From: CAYWKS01 sp964458935
GTDB lineage: Bacteria; Planctomycetota; Phycisphaerae; Phycisphaerales; Zrk34
Reading direction: 5' to 3'
DNA length: 63,195 nt
Assembly (NCBI GenBank): GCA_964458935.1
Contig: CAYWKS010000016.1
Location: 1 to 63,195 of the forward strand
A program made the translations under genes and the position numbers. Under the pieces are notes generated by a model. The model did no database searches. It was not told the origin of the DNA and was given only the letters and a program-made list of their open reading frames with translations. The number at the start of each line of letters is the position of its first letter. Positions within the stretch are counted from its first letter, which is position 1. Positions 45,271 to 54,069 of this stretch are shown here, one piece after another.

Positions 45271-47400
45271 ATGACCGCTGTTGACCCGATTTACATTCGT
45301 CCCGATGGCAATGACTCGGCCGAGGGCACGCCCGACGCCCCGCTGAAGACCCTCGAAGGCGCCCTGGCACGCCACCGCGAGCAGCGCCACGCCCAGCCCG
45401 GCCCGGCCGAGTGGGTCCTCGGCGACGGCGAGTTCGTGTTCGAGCAGCCGCTCGTCCTCACCGAGGCCGACGCCGACCCCGATCACCCCCTGACGATCCG
45501 CGCCGACGCGGGCCGGACGCCGGTGCTGACATCGTTGCGGCCGGTGATCGGCTGGACGCCCGGCGACGACCCGGCGATCCCCCAGCCGCTCCGCGGCAAG
45601 GTCTGGTCCGCCGACATGAGCCGGTGCCCCGGTTACCGGGGCGACTTCCGGGCGCTGTTCCGCGACGGCCGCATGATCGATCGCGCCCGGGGCCGCGGCT
45701 TCCAGCCCACCATCGAAGTCCAGGGCGGCCGCAAGTTCCACGACCGCGACCTGCTCCACCTGCCCCCCGAGATGGTCGAGGTGATCACCTCGACCGGGTC
45801 GCCGGAGGTGTTCATCCGCCCGCATCAGTCGTGGCTGGTCAATTACCTCGACATCGAGTCCGTCGACGCCGACAACGCCGTCGCTCGCACCGCGATCACC
45901 GGCACCTACCGCCTCGACCGCGTGACGAACATGCCCAAGGAGGACAGTTGCTGGATCGAGAACGTCCTCGCGGTGCTCTCGCCGGAGAAGCCCTGGGTGC
46001 TCGACCGCAACACCGACACGCTCTGGCTTCACGCCGAGTCCGACCCCAACGAGCAGGACATCCGATTCCCCACGCTGCGGGAGCTGATCCGCGTCGAGGG
46101 CCGCAACGTCACCGACGCGGTCAGCGGCGACGTGCCCGCCGAAGGCTTCCACTTCGAGGGCCTGACCTTCACCGGCGGCGACCGCGACGTCTGGACCCGC
46201 GAGGACCGCGGCATCCAGCACGACTGGGACATGTACGACAAGGACAACGCGCTGCTGCGGTTCCGCGGGGCGGCGCACTGCGCCGTCCGCCGCTGCACGT
46301 TCCGCGACAGCGGGGGCGACGGCGTCCGCTGCGACCTGTTCGCCCAGCACATCACCATCGAGCACAACCGCATGGACGAACTCGGCGGGACCGGCGTGCT
46401 GCTGTGCGGGTACGGCCCGGGCCAGAAGGACGTCAACCGACACAACCTCGTCCGCGCCAACGAGATCGCCCGCGTCGGCCGGCTGTTCTGGCACGCCCCG
46501 GCGATCTTCCTCTGGCAGAGCGGCAGCAACCAGCTCCTCAACAACCGCATCTACGACCTGCACTACACCGCGGTCGTGCTCAGCGGCGTCCGGCCGCGGT
46601 TCTTCAAGGTCCGTGAGCCCGCCGAGTGGGGCACCAACTTCTCCATGCCCGAGGACGTCCGCGAGTACCTGGGCCTGATCCGCTGGGACGAAGTCGGCCG
46701 GATCGAAGGCCGCGAAGACGCCCTGCGGTACGCCATCGGGACCGACAACCTCGTGCAGGACAACGAGATCCACGACGTCATGAAGACGCTGGCCGACGGC
46801 AACGCGATCTACCTGTCCTGCTCGGGCCCGGGCAACCGGGTCAGCCGCAACCTGCTCTACGACTGCCCGCGGGTCGGTTCGGAGATCCGCTTCGACGATG
46901 ACCAGGACGACTCCACGGTCGAGTTCAACGTGGTCATCGGCAACGGCATCAAGCTCAAGCACCGCAACAAGATCCTGAACAACATCATCATCGGCGGCAC
47001 GTTGATCTTCTTCCGCACGGCCGAGCCCGGCAGCGAGGTCCGCCACAACGTCGTGTACAGCATCTACAAGCCGGGTTTCATGTACTGCGACGACCTGGAC
47101 CTGATCGCGTCGATCAAGCCCGACGAGAACCTGTTCTACAGCCCGGACGAGCAGGAGCTGCGCGAGCGGCTGGAGCAGGTGCAGCAGGTCGGCGCCGACA
47201 CCGGCAGCCGCGTGGCCGACCCGATGTTCGAGGACCTCGCCGGGGGGGACCTGCGGTTCAAGCCCCAGTCGCCGGCGCTGGCGATGGGGATCGAGCCGAT
47301 CGACATGAGCACGATCGGCCTGCCGGACGACCCGGCGCAGCCGCGGCTGGCCCGGATCATCTCGCTCGAGAAGCGCCAGGCCAGCTACTTCGTGGAGTGA
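45271..47400 (+). CDS. Right-handed parallel beta-helix protein, GH141-like
   Basis: The 709-residue product starts PIYIRPDGNDSAEGTPDAP, the typical opening of secreted parallel beta-helix carbohydrate enzymes (DG.D...GT...P..TL). Beta-helix repeats run through the middle (CAVRRCTFRDSGGDGVRC, ITIEHNRMDELGGTGVLL, NQLLNNRIYDLHYTAVVL, NLVQDNEIHDVM). Overall order and length are like GH141 proteins, which include alpha-L-fucosidases and xylanases, but catalytic residues are not known well enough for me to point at. No signal peptide is seen from the ATG at 45271, so it may be intracellular. It is divergent from the OPT-like/GH78 pair. Confidence 0.7.
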   Translation: MTAVDPIYIRPDGNDSAEGTPDAPLKTLEGALARHREQRHAQPGPAEWVLGDGEFVFEQPLVLTEADADPDHPLTIRADAGRTPVLTSLRPVIGWTPGDDPAIPQPLRGKVWSADMSRCPGYRGDFRALFRDGRMIDRARGRGFQPTIEVQGGRKFHDRDLLHLPPEMVEVITSTGSPEVFIRPHQSWLVNYLDIESVDADNAVARTAITGTYRLDRVTNMPKEDSCWIENVLAVLSPEKPWVLDRNTDTLWLHAESDPNEQDIRFPTLRELIRVEGRNVTDAVSGDVPAEGFHFEGLTFTGGDRDVWTREDRGIQHDWDMYDKDNALLRFRGAAHCAVRRCTFRDSGGDGVRCDLFAQHITIEHNRMDELGGTGVLLCGYGPGQKDVNRHNLVRANEIARVGRLFWHAPAIFLWQSGSNQLLNNRIYDLHYTAVVLSGVRPRFFKVREPAEWGTNFSMPEDVREYLGLIRWDEVGRIEGREDALRYAIGTDNLVQDNEIHDVMKTLADGNAIYLSCSGPGNRVSRNLLYDCPRVGSEIRFDDDQDDSTVEFNVVIGNGIKLKHRNKILNNIIIGGTLIFFRTAEPGSEVRHNVVYSIYKPGFMYCDDLDLIASIKPDENLFYSPDEQELRERLEQVQQVGADTGSRVADPMFEDLAGGDLRFKPQSPALAMGIEPIDMSTIGLPDDPAQPRLARIISLEKRQASYFVE

Positions 47401-47645
47401 GCCGCCCGGCGTTCGCCGCCGCGCGCGATGCGCCTCGCGATGGCGTTGACTTCAGCCGTCGAGGCGGCGGATGTGCCATGCCGCGACATCGCGAGGGTTC
47501 CAGCCGCGTCTATTGGGTAACAACGCGGCGAGCGCGGCCGGTCGCCGGTCCCGCCGCCCGAGCCGCCCGCGAGCCCCGGGGCGGTGGCCAATACGCCGCC
47601 AGGCAGCGCAAACCACGGCCTGTCACAGCGATATAGAAGGATGCC

Positions 47646-50114
47646 ATGCCCAGCACCACAGCCCGCAGCACACGCGAACATAAGCTCGCCTTCGATCGAC
47701 CCGTCAACCGACACTGGCAAAGCGATCGCAAGGCGATCGGCCGGCACGGGCCCATCATCGCCGGGTTCGAGGGCCTGCCCGTGGGCACCGGCGCCATGGG
47801 CACGCTGGTCTGGACGTCCGAGCATGCGATCTGCATGAACATCAACCGCAACGACGTGTACCCCATGAACGCGTCGACGACCAGCTTCTTCGAGCGGAAC
47901 ACCGATTACTGCGGGCCGTGCGGCCAGGTCGAGGTGCACCTGCCCGCCGGGCCGGGCGGGGCGGCGGCGTTCCCGGAGGACGCTTTCACCCGCGAGCTGT
48001 CCATCGACACGGGCCTGGTGCGGCTGGAGAGCCCGGGCGTCGTGGCCGAGGTCGTCGCGATGACCGACCGTGACGTGATCGCGGTGCGGGTGACCGACCG
48101 GCGCACCGGGGCGGACGGGCCGCTGCAAGTCAAGCTGCGGATGAACCGCGAGCCGGTCAAGCGATTCTTCGACCACGTGGCCGAGTCGAGCTTCGTGGAC
48201 GCCGACGGCGACCTGGGCCTGCGTCAGCAGTTCACCGAGCACGAGCACTACTGCCAGTCGCTGATGCTGGCCCGGTGCGTGGGCGGGGGCGCGCGGATCG
48301 TCGAGCTGGACGAGCGAACGTCGGCGGTGCAGATGCCGGCCGGGGGCGAGGCGACGGTGCTCATCAGCGCCGCGGCGAGCTTCGACCGCGAGGCCGTCCT
48401 CCGCCCGGGCATCCAGTCGGACCTGGCCATCGCCGAGCAACTGGGCTTCGAGGGCGTCGCGCTGGCGACGGCGGCGTGGTGGGGCGAGTTCTGGCGGCGC
48501 AACCCGATGCGGCTGCACAGCGCCGACGGCGTCGCCGACCGCGTCGAGCTGATGTACCACTACTGGCTGTACAACATGGCCAGCACCTCACGCGGGACCT
48601 ATCCGCCGAAGTTCAACGCGCTGCTGTGGGCGTATCACGGGGACGTGCGGCCGTGGGGCGCGCAGCACTGGTGGCACAACCTCTCGTGCATGTACCGCGG
48701 GCTGCATGCCACGGGCGATCCGCAACTGACCGATCCGATGTACGACATGTACTGGAACATGTTCGAGCGGTGCCGCATCGCCGCCGAGCAGGTCTGGGAC
48801 TCCAAGGGCGTGTTCTACCCGGAGATCACGCCGTTCGACGGGCTCGACCCGCTGCCCGGGGACATCGCCGAGGAGATGCACGAGCTGTACCTGTACCGCA
48901 AGCCCTGGCCGCCGAGCGAGCGGTTTATGAAGTTCGCCTGGCCCCGCAACCCGCGCGAGACGCGGTGGAACTGGAAGTGGGCCGGCCAGTGGGTCGGCGA
49001 CCGGTTCGAGTACGAGATCCAGGACATCGCGCCGGCCAGCGCGGTCGTGCACCTGCTCAGCTCCAACGCGCGGATCGCGTGGCAGTTCTGGATGCGCTAC
49101 GCCCACACGCTCGACGAGCGGTTCCTCAGCGAGCGGGCGTACCCGGTCATCCGCGGCGTGGCCGAGTTCTTCCGGACTTTCCCCAACGTCAAGCTCGGGG
49201 ACGATGGCCGGTACCACATCCATCGCACCAACGTCTGGGAGCATCGCCTCGACGCGACCGACGGGATTGACTGCGTCGCGTCGATGCATGCGTCGACCGC
49301 GCTGGCGATCGCGGTGTCGAAGATGCTCGACGTCGACGCGGGCCTGCGCGCCCAGTGGGAGGATTTCCAGCGCAAGCTGCCGGACTACCCGACGGCCGAG
49401 GACGAATACGGCCGGCACTGGGTGCACGCGGCGAACCACACCGACAAGTGCGCCCACAACACCATGATGCCGGTCAGCTACTGGCCGGACCTGGTCAACC
49501 CCGAGACGCGTGACGTGGAGCTGCTGGCGACGGCACGGCGGACGCTGGACCGGGCGTGGTCGCAGGAATCGCGGAAGCGCGACGGGCGGGTCGATGCGCT
49601 GGACGGCCGGTCGGTGGCGACGGCGGTGCTCGGCGGCGGCGAGGACATGAAGTGGCTGCTGCCGGACCTGGTGCGAGCGGATTTCCTGCACTGCAACGGG
49701 CTGAGCCCGCGGGAGAGCTCGGGCGTGGCCCCGGGCGCGACCGTGCAGTGCCACGGCGTGATGAGCCAGTGCCTGCAGATCGCCCTGTGCGCCTCGCTCG
49801 CCCCGGCGCCGGGCGAGCCGGCGGTGATCCGGCCGTTCCACGCCTGGCCGGCCGATTGGGACGCCGAGTTCGAGCTGCACGCCCGCGACGGGTTCATCGT
49901 CCGCGGCGCATGGCAGGACGGCGCGCCGCGCTGGTTCGAGGTCGAGTCGACCGCCGGGCGGATGCTGAACCTGCGCTGGCCGAAGGCGTGCCCGGTGCAT
50001 GGCCTGGCCCGCAACGGCGAGCCGATCGACGTGCCGACCGACGACCCCTGGCGAATGCCGACGAAGCCCGGCGACGTGCTCCGCGTGCAATGCGCCGCCG
50101 ACGCCGCGAAGTAA
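47646..50114 (+). CDS. GH95-like (alpha/alpha)6-barrel glycoside hydrolase
   Basis: The 822-residue product has an N-terminal beta-sandwich (GLPVGTGAMGTLVWTSEH is the usual 'lPlGNGrlG' opening of GH95 and related proteins). A helical barrel follows with YPPKFNALLWAYHGDVRPWG, then AQHWWHNLSCMYRGLHATGD, positions matching the 'GIWN...H.NiN.QMNYW' core of GH95. GH95 enzymes release alpha-L-fucose or L-galactose. The core is divergent: where GH95 has Asn-rich NIN it reads WWHN. There is no signal peptide. ATG at 47646 has AGAAGGA upstream. It lies 245 bp after the beta-helix gene and 22 bp before the next gene. Confidence 0.7.
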   Translation: MPSTTARSTREHKLAFDRPVNRHWQSDRKAIGRHGPIIAGFEGLPVGTGAMGTLVWTSEHAICMNINRNDVYPMNASTTSFFERNTDYCGPCGQVEVHLPAGPGGAAAFPEDAFTRELSIDTGLVRLESPGVVAEVVAMTDRDVIAVRVTDRRTGADGPLQVKLRMNREPVKRFFDHVAESSFVDADGDLGLRQQFTEHEHYCQSLMLARCVGGGARIVELDERTSAVQMPAGGEATVLISAAASFDREAVLRPGIQSDLAIAEQLGFEGVALATAAWWGEFWRRNPMRLHSADGVADRVELMYHYWLYNMASTSRGTYPPKFNALLWAYHGDVRPWGAQHWWHNLSCMYRGLHATGDPQLTDPMYDMYWNMFERCRIAAEQVWDSKGVFYPEITPFDGLDPLPGDIAEEMHELYLYRKPWPPSERFMKFAWPRNPRETRWNWKWAGQWVGDRFEYEIQDIAPASAVVHLLSSNARIAWQFWMRYAHTLDERFLSERAYPVIRGVAEFFRTFPNVKLGDDGRYHIHRTNVWEHRLDATDGIDCVASMHASTALAIAVSKMLDVDAGLRAQWEDFQRKLPDYPTAEDEYGRHWVHAANHTDKCAHNTMMPVSYWPDLVNPETRDVELLATARRTLDRAWSQESRKRDGRVDALDGRSVATAVLGGGEDMKWLLPDLVRADFLHCNGLSPRESSGVAPGATVQCHGVMSQCLQIALCASLAPAPGEPAVIRPFHAWPADWDAEFELHARDGFIVRGAWQDGAPRWFEVESTAGRMLNLRWPKACPVHGLARNGEPIDVPTDDPWRMPTKPGDVLRVQCAADAAK

Positions 50115-50136
50115 CACCGACCCCGGAGATACGACA

Positions 50137-52053
50137 ATGGCTTACCGCATGATGATCGGATTGATGATCGGGCTGGGTCTGGGCGCGGCGATCGCGCCGG
50201 CCCGCGCCGCCGAACCGCTCAAGTACATCCTCGACATGGTCCACCACAACCCCGGCGAACCGCAGTACGACAGCCAGTTCAACGACCCGCGGTTCGTCGC
50301 CGATTGCGGGTACACCGGCAAGGTTTACTTCCTGTTCGAGTCGCCGACGCTCGCGGTGAACTGGGATTCGGTCGATCCGGACATCAACCCGCCGGGCTCG
50401 AAGGAGCGGCAGTGGATGCAGGCCCACGCCCGCGACATCCACGCCAAGCTCGACGCCTGCAAGCAGGCCGGGCTCGACGTCTACGCCCAGGCCGACATGG
50501 TCCTGCTCCCGCGCAAGCTCGTCGAGAAGTACGACATGGGCAAGACGTTCGGCAACCCGCGCGACCCGAAGACCCAGGAGTTCGTGAACCAGTTGATCGA
50601 CCTGACCTTCGAGCAGTTCCCCAAGCTGGACGGCCTGGTCGTACGCATCGGCGAGACGTACCTGCACGACGCGCCCATGCACGTGGGCCACATCCGCAGC
50701 AAGAACGACACCGACAAGACCGTCGTCCCGTTGATCCGGCTGCTGCGCGAGGCGATCTGCGAACGGCATGACAAGACCCTGATCTTCAGGACGTGGGTGT
50801 CGTTCGGCCAGGAAGACCAGTTCATGCGCGTCAGCGAAGCGATCGAGCCCCACGACCAGCTCGGCTTCTCGCGCAAGTTCTGCGACGGCGACTTTCATCG
50901 CGACACGCCGTTCGCCGCCATGCTCGGCAAGGGCCGCCACCCGCAGATCGTCGAGGTCCAGTGCGCCCGGGAATACGAGGGCAAGGGCGCGTACCCGAAC
51001 TACATCGCCAACGGCGTCATCGAGGGCTTCGAGGACTACGACGACCACGACGGGTTCAAGAGCCTGCGCGGGCTTCACGAGCAGACGGACGTGTTCTCGG
51101 GCGTGTGGACTTGGAGCCGCGGCGGCGGGTGGGGCGGGCCTTACCCCGGCAACGAGTTCTGGTGCGAGTTGAACGCCCGCGTGATGTGCAACTGGGCCAA
51201 CGACCCGGCGCGGAGCGAAGAAGACATCTTCATGGACTACGCCACGGACACGCTGGGGCTGAGCGAGGGCGATGCCAGGTCGCTCCGCGAGCTGGCGCTG
51301 CTGTCGGCGAAGGCGGTCTACCGCGGGCAGTACACCACCGGCGAGCAGGATGTCTACATATGGTGGACCCGCGATGACAAGATCAGCACGCCCGGCGAGC
51401 GCATGCCGCCCGAAGAGGTGCGGGATGAGGTCCTCACCGATCGCCGCACCGCCGTCCAGATGTGGCGGCGCATCGTCGAGCTCGCCGACCGCATTGACTT
51501 TCCCGACGACGAGACGGAGGAGTTCGTTCAGGTATCCAGCCGGTACGGCCTGCACCTGTTCCGCATCTACTGCGCCGCGTTTCACGCCTGCTACCTCGAC
51601 GCGGCCGACGCCGACCGCGACGAGATCCTCGCGTGGTGCCGCGAGCACGAGCGCGCCTGGGCCGACTACGCGCAGTTGCGCGAGGACCACCCCGAGGTCT
51701 GCCCGACGCTGTACCACCGCTACGCCCGGGGTCACAAGCGGATGACCGCCGCGGCCAGCGACGTGGAGCGGATCATGCGCCGCGCCAGGATCGTGCCCGG
51801 CGCCCAGCCGACGAAGATCATCTCCACCGGCGGGGATGAGCTGAAGAGCGGCACGACCGTGACCCTCCACGCCAGCGGCGAAGACGTCACGTGGTACTAC
51901 CGCTCGGGCAAGGATCGCGACGTGCGGATCGGCCACGGGGGAAAGGTCGAATTCGAGGTGCCGCAGATGCGCGACGAGCGATCCGGCACGATCCTCATCG
52001 CCGCCGGCAAGGGCGGCGAGGTCACCCGCGAGGTCACCATCTACCGCGAGTGA
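50137..52053 (+). CDS. Secreted GH67-like (alpha-glucuronidase-related) TIM-barrel protein
   Basis: The 638-residue product has a signal peptide (about 1-25, ending ARA). The body is a TIM barrel: GYTGKVYFLFESPTLAVNW, LDACKQAGLDVYAQADM, LDGLVVRIGETYL, HDKTLIFRTWVSFGQE and HPQIVEVQCAREYEGKGAY followed by GVWTWSRGGGWGGPY. The E-Q-REY-GKG block and the later W.R.GGWG stretch recall alpha-glucuronidases of GH67, but I cannot confirm their catalytic acids. A small beta-sandwich closes the protein (about 570-638). ATG at 50137 has GGAG upstream. It follows the GH95-like gene by 22 bp, probably one transcript. Confidence 0.6.
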   Translation: MAYRMMIGLMIGLGLGAAIAPARAAEPLKYILDMVHHNPGEPQYDSQFNDPRFVADCGYTGKVYFLFESPTLAVNWDSVDPDINPPGSKERQWMQAHARDIHAKLDACKQAGLDVYAQADMVLLPRKLVEKYDMGKTFGNPRDPKTQEFVNQLIDLTFEQFPKLDGLVVRIGETYLHDAPMHVGHIRSKNDTDKTVVPLIRLLREAICERHDKTLIFRTWVSFGQEDQFMRVSEAIEPHDQLGFSRKFCDGDFHRDTPFAAMLGKGRHPQIVEVQCAREYEGKGAYPNYIANGVIEGFEDYDDHDGFKSLRGLHEQTDVFSGVWTWSRGGGWGGPYPGNEFWCELNARVMCNWANDPARSEEDIFMDYATDTLGLSEGDARSLRELALLSAKAVYRGQYTTGEQDVYIWWTRDDKISTPGERMPPEEVRDEVLTDRRTAVQMWRRIVELADRIDFPDDETEEFVQVSSRYGLHLFRIYCAAFHACYLDAADADRDEILAWCREHERAWADYAQLREDHPEVCPTLYHRYARGHKRMTAAASDVERIMRRARIVPGAQPTKIISTGGDELKSGTTVTLHASGEDVTWYYRSGKDRDVRIGHGGKVEFEVPQMRDERSGTILIAAGKGGEVTREVTIYRE

Positions 52054-52176
52054 CCGCTCGTGCGTTGGGCAAGCTGTCGCACTAATATCAAGGCGCGGCG
52101 CAGACGTGAGGGTCCATGCCGCGGCGATGATGGGTAACGCCCGGCGGCTGCCCCGGCTGTTGATCACGGGAGTGTC

Positions 52177-54069
52177 ATGACGATGCGGATCATCCTCGGG
52201 CTGGCGATGGCAGCGGCGGTGAGCGTTGCGGGAGGCGAGGTCGTGGCTCAGGCGTGGCAACCCGTCCAGGGCAGACTCATGACCGAATGGGGTGAACAGC
52301 TCACGCCCGACAACGCGTGGCCGGTCTACCCGCGCCCGCAAATGGTGCGCGAAGGCTGGCGGAATCTTAACGGCCTTTGGCACTACCACGTCAGCCCGGA
52401 CCAGCCGTCCGACGCCATCCCGCAGGCGTGGGACGGCACGATCCTCGTGCCATTTCCCATCGAGTCCAGCTTGAGCGGCGTCGGCCGCATGCTCCAGCCC
52501 GATGAGGCGCTGTGGTACCAGCGGCAAGTGCACGTCGACAAGCGACCCGACAAGCAGTACCTGCTCCACTTTGAGGCGGTCGATTACGCATGCGACGTGC
52601 GCGTCAACGGCGCGAAGGTCGGCGGCCACGTCGGCGGTCACGTGCCGTTCGCTTTCAATATCACGCGCTTCCTGTCGGATGGGACGAATCGCATCACGCT
52701 CAAGGTCATCGACCGGACGGGCAACCATCAGCCGCGCGGCAAACAGGTGCGCCGGCCCCAAGGCATCTACTACACGCAGGTCTCGGGCGTCTGGCAGACC
52801 GTCTGGCTCGAGGCCGTGCCGGACGCCTACATCGACGCGCTGCGGATCGTCACGTCGATCGATCCGGCGACGATCCAGGTCGCGGCGGACGTGAAGGGCG
52901 ACGCGCCGCCTGGCCAGTCGATCCACGTACGCGTCGTGGACGGCTCGCGGGCAGTCGCCGAAGGTCAAGGTCGCGCGTCCTGCGCCATCACGGTTCCGCA
53001 GGCGAAGCTCTGGTCGCCTGACACGCCGCACCTCTACGAGCTGCGCATCGAGCTGCGCGATCGCGACAAGCGCGTCGTCGACTCGGTCACGTCGTACGCA
53101 GGCATCCGCGTGTTCGGCAGGAAGGCCGACGGCCACGGCGACCTGCGTTTCACGCTGAACGGTGAGTTCCTGTTTCACCTGGGCACGCTGGACCAGGGCT
53201 GGTGGCCGGACGGCCTGCTCACGCCGCCCAGCGACGAGGCGATGCGGTACGACGTCCAATGGCTGAAGGAGGCCGGCTTCAACACCATTCGCAAGCACGT
53301 GAAGGTCGAGCCCCGTCGCTACTACTACCACTGCGACCGGCTGGGCATGATCGTCTGGCAGGACATGCCCAACGCCCACGAGGGCAGCCCCGAGTGGAAG
53401 CACCTGTCGGGCGGGCCCGAAGCGGACTGGCCCGACGAGGCCCGCGACCGATTCATGTTCGAGCTCAAGCGGATGATCGACACGCTTCGCAACAACCCCA
53501 GCGTCGCCGTGTGGGTCCCGTTCAACGAACGCTGGGGTCAGCACGACACCGTCAAGGTCGGCGAGTGGGTCGGCGCGTATGATCCGACGCGGCTGGTGAA
53601 CATCGCCAGCGGCGGCAACTTCTTCGACGTCGGCGACATCGCCGATCGCCACAGCTACCCCGACCCGCGCTTTCCCACCGACGACGAACGCTTTGGCAAG
53701 TACGTCAAGGTCGCCGGTGAATTCGGCGGGCACGGATTCGTTGTGGACAAGAAGCATCTGTGGGACGCCGAGGCGCGCAACTGGGGTTACGGCGGGCTTC
53801 CCAAGACACGCGAGCAACTGGTCGACCGGTACGCCGGGACGCTCCATCGCCTCGCGCAGCTCAAGGACCGGGGCGTGGCCGCCGGCATCTACACCCAAAC
53901 CACCGACGTCGAGGGCGAGGTGAACGGTCTGCTGACGTACGACCGGCGCGTCGTGAAGATTCCCGCGGCGCAACTGGCGACGATGAACCAACGGCTGACC
54001 GAACACAAGGCCAACGCCGCCACGGGAGCGAGCGATGACGTGTCCGGCAAAACAGGAGCGGGTCGTTGA
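52177..54069 (+). CDS. Secreted GH2-family glycoside hydrolase
   Basis: GH2 enzymes are retaining beta-galactosidases, beta-glucuronidases, beta-mannosidases and relatives. The 630-residue product has a signal peptide (about 1-25), a sugar-binding jelly-roll domain (NLNGLWHYHVSP, then LHFEAVDYACDVRVNG, then GGHVPFAFNIT), an Ig-like domain (about 215-330) and a TIM barrel with acid/base E451 in WVPFNERWGQ and nucleophile E515 in VAGEFGGHG. The TIM barrel also has HCDRLGMIVWQDMPNA. The specificity is not readable. The GGGAG before ATG 52177 supports the start. Its TGA overlaps the TTG start of the next gene. Confidence 0.92.
   Translation: MTMRIILGLAMAAAVSVAGGEVVAQAWQPVQGRLMTEWGEQLTPDNAWPVYPRPQMVREGWRNLNGLWHYHVSPDQPSDAIPQAWDGTILVPFPIESSLSGVGRMLQPDEALWYQRQVHVDKRPDKQYLLHFEAVDYACDVRVNGAKVGGHVGGHVPFAFNITRFLSDGTNRITLKVIDRTGNHQPRGKQVRRPQGIYYTQVSGVWQTVWLEAVPDAYIDALRIVTSIDPATIQVAADVKGDAPPGQSIHVRVVDGSRAVAEGQGRASCAITVPQAKLWSPDTPHLYELRIELRDRDKRVVDSVTSYAGIRVFGRKADGHGDLRFTLNGEFLFHLGTLDQGWWPDGLLTPPSDEAMRYDVQWLKEAGFNTIRKHVKVEPRRYYYHCDRLGMIVWQDMPNAHEGSPEWKHLSGGPEADWPDEARDRFMFELKRMIDTLRNNPSVAVWVPFNERWGQHDTVKVGEWVGAYDPTRLVNIASGGNFFDVGDIADRHSYPDPRFPTDDERFGKYVKVAGEFGGHGFVVDKKHLWDAEARNWGYGGLPKTREQLVDRYAGTLHRLAQLKDRGVAAGIYTQTTDVEGEVNGLLTYDRRVVKIPAAQLATMNQRLTEHKANAATGASDDVSGKTGAGR

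Noticed and set aside
49894..54006. 1370-residue open frame on the minus strand
   Set aside because: It is antisense to the GH67-like and GH2 genes and is a by-product of high GC third positions; its translation is His/Arg/Val-rich with no domain.
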